Origin: Piezodorus guildinii
Taxonomy: Eukaryota; Arthropoda; Insecta; Hemiptera; Pentatomidae
Assembly (NCBI GenBank): GCA_023052935.1
Contig: CM041297.1
Coordinates: 97,300,484 to 97,364,483 of the forward strand
Length of the DNA: 64,000 nt
Reading direction: 5' to 3'
Shown here in pieces: positions 54,619 to 64,000 of the stretch (the first letter of the stretch is position 1; each line of letters starts with the position of its first letter). The position numbers and the translations under genes were made by a program. The notes beneath the pieces are model-generated. The model was not told the DNA's origin. It saw only the letters and a list, made by a program, of their open reading frames with translations, and searched no databases.

Positions 54619-57516
54619 TGAAGTACCCTTCGAACATTGATATAGCAAAAAGTAGCTTTTTTTTAAAGCTCTTATTTATATCAATGAAAATTAAATTAAC
54701 TATATAACATATCTCAACCTTATTTGATAAATTGTTTCCTCAATTAAACACCATTAAATATAATAAAAGTCAAAGCAAAACGTTAAATTTATATATACAT
54801 ATAACAATTGGGAAATACTAAATCATTTCGCTATAATTTACAGCAATTAACAAAAAAAATAATAATAATTGTAATTGTAAAATTATGTATACCACTTTTC
54901 CTACTCCTCATTTCTTTTCTGAATGGGCCATAGATATACTATAATTTCCTCGTTCAAAAATTATATTTATTTCTGATTTTTCATTGCATGAGACATACAT
55001 CTAACAGCCCTAGCTCTCAAATTTGTATTTTATGATTAGTTAATGTTACGATTATCACAACTAATATCTTGCTAATAAGAAATCAGTTACTGTACTTTTT
55101 TTTCTTAAAAAAAAAAAAACAAAAAAAAAAACACTGATAATTTTATAAAAACAATCGAGTTGAAAATCTTGAAGAGTGAAACCTCAAATTTTAAGGAGGT
55201 TTACTCTTTTTTTTGTTATTTTACGTCGATTCCAATGGTTTGAAAAAGTATTGAGAAAAAAAAATGGGCATTTCAATTATTACATTCTCTCTATTTCTAC
55301 ATGTTTTATATGTTAAAGAAAAAAGATACGTAAAATATTTTCTACTTATCTCCATAGAGAAAAGATGAAATATAAAAATAAATTTACACTCAAAATATTT
55401 CTAAATGTAAATTAATTGATGAAATACTACAGTGACCATGACACAGAGTGTGGATATCTCATTTAATAAACCTATGGAAAACTGTGTGGCGTTCAAAATC
55501 GGTTACATCGCAATATTTTCGATATTTTAACTAATCTAAATAATTCGTTAATTTCGGGAAAAAAACAACAAAACACAAAACATACTTATTAAAATTTAAC
55601 TCTTTTGAATTTCTTACTGTTTAAAATACTGATCTCCAATTATTTAGAGTATCTGAGTTATCATCATAATCGTGAGCTATTTGATTTATTGCTTCCTTCA
55701 GAGAAGAAAGGACATTTTTAGAGAGGTTTGGTTGAATTAAAGATATTAAAGGCTTAACAATAAAATCGATCTGACTTTAGTGATTCCAAAAACCCCCACA
55801 AGCTGAAAACTCGACATTTATAAAGTTTTAAAAAAACTAGGTGCCTTTTAATATTTAATTTCGTCTGTAACATTTTTTTCTCATTAATGAGACACTACCA
55901 TGAAAAATATTGTTTTCCTTACTTCAATCATCAATTCTAAAAGGAAGTATGAACGAAGTATGAATGAAACTAAATCTAAGATGAAAAACGAAATAAAGTT
56001 TGGAAAATTTAAATAATTATTCGAAAGAATATAACAATTTTCTTATTTAATTACTACCTAAAAATAAAATAAAACATAAAAAAAATATGTCATTAACAAA
56101 CATGATTACATATCAGTTCTTATATAAAGCAGCCAGAAACATAAAGTCCAAAAGCCTTTTATTTATTTTTTATAATTCTAAATTTTGAAGTGAGATATTT
56201 ATTAATTTAATAGTTAAGATTGTTTTGTTTTACTTTGTCGTCGATTAAATTATCCAGGATCAGTTTCATTTCATAATTAATATAGGGAAACTTTAATTTT
56301 TAGATATATTTATATTTTTATTTCATCCAGAGAAAACATATTTATTAGAAAGGAATCGAATTTAATAAATATTATTCCCAAAACGGAAAACTTCGAGGCC
56401 CAGAAAAAAAAATTAATTTACAAAAATGAATATATACATTATTATTATTATTATTAAAAGCAGTTGGGATATAAAAAACACTGGGAAAAACCTTTTTAAA
56501 TAATTTATAATTTAAAAAGCCTAGCACCCCACAACACCAACATTATTTCACTCTCTCATTACTGATCGTCAACCACATGACAGGTGTGAATATAAACATG
56601 TCAAAATAAAAGAAACATTTATTCTACTTTAAATTTATGGAATAGAAGTTTCATGACATTCTATGTTTAAAAGTTATCGCTTCATTGTCTAACAAAAACA
56701 CACACAAAAAAAAAAATAATAATAATAACAAAACGCAAAACTTAAATTCTTTTCTGAGTGAAATCGGTCTACAGTTTATATTAATTTTTGATATTTAAAT
56801 ATAAAATCGACCCTCAATGTGTATCCTGTTTAATATTTAATATGTTGTAGTAAAATGTACAGAAAATATATTCCCTTTAGTACAAAAAAAAAAAAAAAAA
56901 TCGTTCAGAATTAATAACTCACAGATATTAATTGACTGTTAATAATCTAGATTCTCTAATCAACGATATCAGCATTTACAAAACTATGATACTTAGCTAA
57001 ATAATTGTTTTTAATTTTAATTGAATTGCTTAAGTGATTTCATATATAGAAATTCGCCTAATTTAAAAAATCTTATGAAAAGTACAGAAGGAAAACGAGA
57101 TGTAAGTATTTCAAAATCCTATGAATGTTTTCGCATAGGGTTAGTATAAGGGCAGGAAAGAGAAACTGTAGTGGGGAAGCGACCCCTCAGCTTAGGTCTA
57201 ATGTACAGAATGGTTTCCCTTCTCCAATGCTGCTTCCTCAGAATGGCATCTTATTTTCTTAGAGTAATATTATTAATGATATTCATGATATTTTAACTCT
57301 TAATTCAGTTCATATTCAATAATTATTTTTTTAAACATATTTATTAATCTTTACAACTATTAAAAAAAAATACATAAAGTAAATATGATGGTAATATAGA
57401 TAACTGTCATTAAATACATGTAAAGACACTACCCAGTGGCAGCACTCTAAATATTTATTATTTAAAATTATATTTAAACATAATAATTCTTAATTTAATT
57501 AAACAGTAAAATAAAA
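54619..57516. other. Long AT-rich intergenic stretch
   Basis: About 2.9 kb without a recognised gene or repeat. It is rich in A and T homopolymers; (TTA)n-like runs occur near 56440. Confidence 0.35.
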
Positions 57517-58352
57517 ATTTGGAGCGGGCAACACACTACTTTCACTTACCTCGGATATTAAAATCAATTTAAGAGTAATAAATAGAGTTAAAATATGTAA
57601 GCAAAAGTATAAAGTTTTAAAGAAATATATTTAGTTTTGTTGGAAACTTATTTTAGATTAAATTATATAACAGCATACAATTTTTATCTAGGACAATTAG
57701 TCAGTTTTATCCGCTTTTCATCACTCTCTGTAACATTTTACAACTTTGTTTACAAAATGATTTTTTTTCCTAAACTCTTTAGCTTTCCATCGGCATATTA
57801 TACTAATGGCATATTACTGTTTTTATCTTTGAAAAACAAAAATTACATTAAAAAACATTTTGCTCATTTCTCCTTTAGCTCATTATAAAATTCATTCAAC
57901 TTATATATTAACTATATTTTTATCAATACTAACAAACAAGATGATATGGTTAATTTTTCCGTAGCTACAAAATTAAAGGTACTTAAGAGGAGAAAAATTC
58001 ATATTATCGGCATTTAACCCATGTCGCACTACTTCATTCAGAATGAAACCTATATGATATTAAAGCCCAATAAATTTTACATCGATATAGAGAGTTAAAT
58101 CAAAATCGTTCGAGCCGTTTTTGAAAAAATCACAAAATGGTGCAAAATGCTTGATATAAAGTGGCTCTTCTGGTTCGTCGATTTTCCTGAAAAAGTTGTT
58201 GTAACATCTTGGACTTTTAAATATATTAAATATGAAATTTCAGTTTCGTACCACAATAGATTTTCCTGCTTGACTAACCGCACACACAAACACAGATCTT
58301 TTTGCGGGACTTTGGACTCCGGGGACCCTAAAATGTCCATAATGGTGAAAAA
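57517..58352 (+). mobile_element. 880-bp TIR repeat, copy 4 (diverged)
   Basis: It begins TTTGGAGCGGGCAACACACTACTTTCACTTACC and follows the family through TTATCGGCATTTAACCC to CTCCGGGGACCCTAAAATG. The right terminus is missing or decayed. It is more diverged than copies 1 and 2. Confidence 0.66.
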
Positions 58353-60769
58353 GATACTAGTTTAGTATCTATTCGGTTATTTACATATATTTATATTAAT
58401 ATAAAATGTACTTTCTTCGCGTTAGTCAACGGAATGTAAGTATTCTGGAACGATTTTCGATATGATGGTATGGAAGATAATGATTTTTTTTTTATACTCT
58501 GAATATATGTTATTTATTATAATTTATAATATGAAAGGAATCAAGAAGTAACTCATTAGATTTGAAAACAAAAATAAAATCTAATTTTTCGTAATTAATC
58601 AAATAAAATAAGTTTATAAAATTCATCCTAAAACAAAACATCAATCCTTGATAAATCTTCAATCTACTTTCGAACCTTTACATAGATAATCTTTACTTTT
58701 CACATCTTTAATTATAACATTAAAGTGATTTAAAACATATGATTGCTCTTTTATTTTTTCGATCAGTTAATGTACACCCTTCCAATATCAGATCTATGAT
58801 CTTGAGAAAATATGGAAAAAGGAGGAATTATAAAAAAAATAAGTAATAAATTCTGATCACTCCTTATTAAAAGTATCCTCAGTTCCTTAACAGAGAGTAC
58901 ATAATTTCAGAATATATATAATCTTTCCAGCCACATTGTTTCTGTTTGATTTGATGTTCCTCAATTTGAATTAAATTGATCTTTCTGAATGAATGTTATA
59001 AAGGAGAACTATAAGACATCTCTACTATCCAGGAAATTTACCCATTTCCACAGTTTATGATTTATGATGGGCATCATGTTTATCTCTAGAACAGATGGAT
59101 GGGAGTCATTAATTTTTTATATAATTTGTCTTCGATATCTCAAGATGTTCTCACTTCCCCCCTTCACGGCGAGTTTTAACAATAACAGTTTCTCTGATTA
59201 TTTGTTCATATACTACCTCCTGCTTTTGAATACTCAGTGTATTTACGGAAAACCAGAACTCTTTTAAATGTGAACGCTCCTATCTTTCCTCTACTTGTAC
59301 CTGGAATTTCTTTCGGCAAAATGTCTGTCATATTCTTTACCTATCTTTATTTAAATCCATTGAAATATTAAAAAATTCCCATTGCAATCTCTACATCTTC
59401 AATTCTCTGGTTTTGAATTGCTCATTCCATTCATGAGAGACAAAATATCTTTTCCATATAGACCTCTCACAAAACTACATCAGAAGATTATTATGTGCTT
59501 CCCATTCGATTTCTTTTCTGTCCAGTATTCGCTGTCTTTATGTTAATACAATTTTTATTTATTTATTATATATATAAGTACTTCGTCATTTTTTCCCCGT
59601 ATCTCCAGTAATTTCGGAGATATTTTAAAGAAAAGGGTAAAAAAAATAAAATATAAAATGAAAAAAATGTAAAAAATCGTTTTCTCTTCGAACTCCAATT
59701 TTCTAAAATTAAGCATTTTAAATTGATAAAACTTGTTGTATGGGGATTACCCCGAAAACAAATAAATATCATTATTATTATTATAATTGATCAAACTTCT
59801 TGTATTGAAAAAAACATATATGAAGAGAACCACAGAAGGGTGTGGATCAATTTTCATTAGGAGGGTAGTTATGGGGTTTGTTTTCACTGTTAGAAAAAAA
59901 ATTGGTACCGACCGAAGTCGCTTTATTCTTATGCTAGACCTTTTCTTTTTTCTTTTTTTGAAAGGTCTATTTATATACTTTAAAAAATATTCAATGAGTT
60001 TTCCTCGAAAAACGCGAATGTTTCCTGTTATGTGATCTTAAATCTTAAATAATACATTTGGCGAAAAATAAAGTTTACCATTAACATGTAGTATCTCGGT
60101 GAGTCTTGGTCGTAGAAAAATAATTTTTAAAAAATAGGATTTTTTTTCAAAGCTACACTTTTGCTTTTTATTTATTTGAAAAAACCTTTTAAAAACATCG
60201 ACTTTTTTTGTTGAAAAACTGCGAATAATTAAAAAAAATGTTAGTTTTACGAATAAAATATAAAGAACATTTTTTTCTTAGAATTACTTTTCCCATCGAC
60301 TCTTACAGTTAAAATGAAGTAAAAAATGTCCACCCCCGAGATGGGATGGCAACCACCCCCAAGATTTTAGCGTACACGCCGGTATGCCTATCATCATGCC
60401 GATGATGTAGAAAATGATCCTTAGGCTATTCCCCAAAAGTTTTACATTATTCAATATGGGGCGAAAAAATTGCGAGCCAAAATGTTTTATTTTCTGTACT
60501 AATATGATAAAAAAAATTCTAATTGCATCTTTTTCAAATCATCATCCTGCAAAAAATCATCCATCATTTAGAAATGTGGTACCATGTAAGTCATATGTGG
60601 TGACTAAATGGAAAAGACATCGTCTCTCATGAATGGACTGAGCTATTCAAAAGCAGAGATTTGAAGATTGAGAGGCCGAAAAAAAAAACAAAAAAAAAAA
60701 CAAAACAAAAAAAAACAAACCTAAATCATAATATATTTATTTTTCCACATTGTGGATATCATATAGTGG
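58353..60769. other. Unclassified AT-rich stretch
   Basis: No gene recognised. 59820-60400 has a patchwork of complex sequence (for example GGTACCGACCGAAGTCGC and CACCCCCGAGATGGGATGGC) that looks like an old transposon, but no termini or second copy were found in the window. Confidence 0.3.
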
Positions 60770-61422
60770 GCTAATAAAGAAAACCAAATACCGGTTATCG
60801 TCTTACACAAAGTAGGAAAATGTAGGTCAGATATTTTCAACACCTTGAAACCTTTAGGTATTAGCCGTATGTTTAGATATAATGAGAACTTGTATGTATG
60901 TGACAGACCTCGTCCGGGTCTTCCCCACACTTTGTGTGTAGCGTAGCTGCTCGAATCAGAAGAAATCCCAGGGAATGTTAGTCAAATCATTGTTTCGCAA
61001 GATAAAAAGTGACTTTAGGATGGACGCCTTTCGAAGAATGACAGGACAAAGGCTAACCACTTCCCTAAAAAAAAATTATAGTGGATATGCAAAGTTCTCC
61101 TTAGCCGTTACATTAATCGTCTTCATCGAAAGATTTTGTTTAGGGATGAGAACATTTTCACAATTAAAGAAAAATGTAATCACTGAAATGATCGTTTGTA
61201 CGCACAAAACTTTAAAGAAACCCAGGAAGTCACTGCAATAGTGGAAAAACCCTTCCTCAGTGATGATTTGGTGAGGAGTTATTGAGGCGCTAAAAACTAT
61301 CGGGACGATATTTTTGAACCTTCTGTCAAGCCTCTAAATGATACGTTTTTTATGCTGGAAGTCATTGGGTCATCCGGCAGGATTCCGCTCCAGCTCGCAA
61401 GGTCAGGTCAACTCAGTAGTGG
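60770..61422 (+). pseudogene. mariner-like transposase, truncated copy
   Basis: Frames in order give a helix-turn-helix region (IFNTLKPLGISRMFRYNEN), a DRPRPGLPH linker, then RMDAFRRMTGQRLTTSL and HRKILFRDENIFTIKEK with the first catalytic aspartate. Homology to the mariner at 13004-14215 ends near 61422, before the second and third catalytic aspartates. Several stops and frameshifts are present. Jockey sequence begins at once, so the 3' part of the transposase is missing rather than merely decayed. Confidence 0.75.
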
Positions 61423-62395
61423 CTGCAAAAGAACATACCAGAGTTCATTTTTGTCAAATAAACCACAATAGTTCCTATTCCTCTCTTTTCCCCAGTCTGC
61501 TGGGGTTCCTCAAGGCAGTATCCTAGGACCCATTCTTTATACAGCTGATACCACAACCCATCCTAACACATTCCTTTCTACCTATGCCGACGACACTTGC
61601 GTGTTATCGGTTAATAACGATCCTACAATTGCCTCTCAAACCCTCCAATCCTACATCAGAGACCTTGAGGAATGGTGTCAGAATTGGAGAATTAAAATCA
61701 ATTCCAATAAATACCAAAAAATTACCTTTACCCTTCGTCGAAAACCTATGACATCCTGCCCTACAGTGTCCTTTAATGATATTCCGCTTGTCCCGGTTGA
61801 ACAGATCCGCTATTTAGGACTCCTGCTTGACAAACGCCTTACATGAAATCCGAATACAAGACAGAAAAGACAAGAAACTGCACGACGTTTTCGACTTCAA
61901 CACTTACTATACAGACGCTCTAACCTTTCACTTAACTACAAAAGACTCATTTACATGACAATCATAAGGCCTATCTGGACCTACGGAGTTGAACTATAGG
62001 ACTCTTCTAAGCCATCCAATCCTTACAATCCTAAATCCTTCCTAAAATCCTCAACGCTCCTTATTTTGTCACGAATAAAATCATTCATAAAGACCTCCAT
62101 GTTCCTTATGTAGCTGATTTGGCCCGTACCACTTATCAATCCTTCCATGAAAAACTCCATTCCCACTCTAATCCACTAGTTTCAATCCTTGCTTCCTCTT
62201 CAATTCCTGATAATCCTCTCAGGCGTCTGAAAAGAAGATGGTCTCGAGACCGTCTTGTTTAGACTCGCTACCAAAGAGTGCTGCCAATGGGCAGTTACTC
62301 TTCATGTTTATTTCATGTGTTGTAACATTTCAGCATATTTACTTAATGTATTTTTGTACAGTTGTAAATTTCAATAAAAATATATTTAAAAAAAA
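61423..62395 (+). pseudogene. Jockey-type LINE, 5'-truncated copy with intact YADD box
   Basis: It contains the palm motif GVPQGSILGPILYT, the catalytic TYADDTCVLS box, and the VEQIRYLGLLLDKRLT thumb signature. A stop (TGA in place of the conserved TGG tryptophan) follows at about 61845, and later homology is broken by frameshifts to a CRRLKRRWSRDRL end near 62260. The 3' UTR finishes CAGTTGTAAATTTCAATAAAA. It belongs to the family of 8990 and 24868. Of the fragments of this family it is the only one that keeps a full YADD sequence. Confidence 0.83.
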
Positions 62396-63595
62396 TATGA
62401 ATATAGATAAACAAAAAATAAAAGATGTGAAATGTTTAAGTGGCCGTGTTGAGGCTCATATTAGGATTAAAGTTCTCCCAAATGCTCTGACAACAAAAGA
62501 GATAAAAGGAAAGAGAGACAGACTCTAAAGAAGTACTAAAACAGAAGTCGAAAGATAAACAAAGACGGCATGAATAACTTATAGAAGATAGGCGTAACAT
62601 TGAAAGAAGAGAAGACAGGTCGTGAAATCCTGACAGGCACTCCAATGGTACTTAGACTAAGTGAATCTCCACTTACCGGCCTGTTATCCTTGTCTAAATT
62701 TTATGAAGCAGTCCCCGCAGCGGGGCGCTAGAGGGGATGTTCCCTTGATAGGGGTGCTAGACTGGGGGCGCACAAACATAAACATAATACTAACAAATAT
62801 TGGCTCTTAACCGTTCTCCAGGTCCTTTGCTCCTCGGAAGGCACACTTACCTACTTTTCTTACGTCTTTGGACTCCGTGGTTCACGAACATGATTTTCAA
62901 TGTTCAGCAGTCGCACCTATAAGATTTATTTTTTTATATAAAACAATACCAATAACAATAAAACAAAATAACATACTCGCTGAAAATATAATCATATAAT
63001 TATATATTCCTTTAAGTCATTACTTAAAAATTCATAGTTCGATAAAGTTACAAAAAAAAAAAAAAAAATCTCTTGAATAAAATACCGACCTTTATGAGAA
63101 TAAAACAAAATACTGTTATATATAAAATACGAATTATATATTTTTAATGGAAACAAAAAAAAGACGATATAACGAAATCCACTTAAATAATAACATAAGG
63201 CAAAATAGAAATTATGCGAAAACTAAGTTTAATCTACAAACTAAAAAAAAAAATATGATTATTTGAACAAACTTACATGCAAAAAATAGTAAAAATATAA
63301 ACGCAACGGCACACCATTAAATTTAACCATAAAATTTTCGGGGAAAAAAAGGGTTAAAAATATTTTAAAGCAATTTAAACAAAAAAATAAAAGAGCCATG
63401 GAGTCTGAAGAATGCACTTATCATGGAAAAATCAAATTATTTAGTTTACTGGTTTATTTAGAGTTATTGGCGTATTTATTAGTAAAATTCCAATTTTTTC
63501 TTTTCTTTTTTCTCGTTTTTATAATTATTCGTTTATTTTTGGTCAAAAAACACTAATACATTTTTTATCTGTCCTCAAAAATAATGAAGTTATAA

Positions 63596-63636
<41 letters not shown>

Positions 63637-64000
63637 AAAAATTTCAATTTTTTTTTCTTTCTTTTCTGTTTACCGCGCTTTGCTGATTCTAAAACTCTAT
63701 AATTTTTTTTTCTATCTATAAAAATAACTGAGTTATTTTTATATATTTCATACACAGGTGAGTTAAAGTAAAAACATTTTAATCCCAACCTATGGGTAAT
63801 GTTTCTTTTAATTTGAACTCTCTATATTAAAAGCCTATGTTACGCTGAAAGTGTTAAGACTAGCTAACCCCTTTCATTGAAGTTCACAATTATTTTCACA
63901 CATTTGTTTTTGTAAAAACTCCAAAATTCTTATTCATTAATTTCCTAAAGCATTTTTACAGCAGAGTGTAAACTATAAAGTTCCGCTCAAAGAATCACTG
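62396..64000. other. Spacer, AT-rich, with (TA)n tract
   Basis: 62400-62900 is complex, with GC-rich patches such as CCCCGCAGCGGGGCGC near 62715. It matches nothing else here. A (TA)n tract lies at 63598-63634. The remainder is AT-rich and featureless. Confidence 0.4.

Overview
The window looks like gene-poor nuclear DNA from an arthropod, most likely an insect. It is strongly AT-rich, with long poly-A/T and (AT)n tracts, and its only recognisable protein-coding content is transposable elements: an I-superfamily LINE, Jockey-type reverse-transcriptase fragments, an RTE-like endonuclease, mariner transposase remnants, several tRNA-derived SINE families and MITE-like inverted-repeat elements. 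No host gene, rRNA, functional tRNA, CRISPR array or prokaryotic operon was recognised. The species cannot be named from the sequence alone.

Layout. 1-1345 (minus): 5' end of an RTE-like LINE cut by the window edge. 1560-2303: a large palindrome whose arms carry a hammerhead-like motif. 5176-6065: SINE head joined to a degraded Jockey fragment. 6641-8050: two copies of an ~880-bp repeat with short terminal inverted repeats. 8990-9818: 3' half of a Jockey element. 10094-11545: a cluster of SINEs plus a perfect 23-bp inverted-repeat hairpin. 13004-14215: mariner pseudogene carrying a 255-bp retroposon with target-site duplication. 14321-26410: scattered SINEs, two Jockey fragments and a possible hAT-like MITE. 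27484-28179: MITE with a SINE inserted in it. 28757-34743: the one nearly intact autonomous element, an I-like LINE of about 6 kb bounded by a 12-bp target-site duplication. 35855-39066: five SINE fragments. 44019-45183: a third 880-bp repeat, with a SINE inside. 45781-47356: a nearly perfect 788-bp tandem duplication. 48761-52165: SINE-B copies and another 880-bp repeat. 54244-54618: second MITE copy. 57517-58352: another 880-bp repeat. 60770-62395: truncated mariner abutting a Jockey fragment.

How the parts relate. The I-like LINE encodes ORF1 (three CCHC knuckles) and a continuous ORF2 (APE endonuclease, reverse transcriptase, RNase H, C-terminal zinc motif); the two overlap as ATGA. ORF1 has one frameshift, so this copy is probably dead although young. 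The SINEs depend on LINE machinery acting in trans, but which LINE serves which SINE is not shown here. Nested insertions with target-site duplications give relative ages: SINE-C is younger than its MITE, SINE-A is younger than its 880-bp repeat, and a LINE-tail retroposon is younger than its mariner.

Between the elements lie several GC-richer, apparently single-copy blocks (about 2590-3010, 15340-15800, 23400-23960, 26650-27000, 51330-51660, 52940-53480). They have no recognised protein and are candidates for conserved regulatory DNA. The most unusual signal is a recurrent CTGANGA - hairpin - GAAAC motif, found in a large palindrome and within two smaller inverted-repeat units. It resembles the hammerhead ribozyme core but departs from it in detail.
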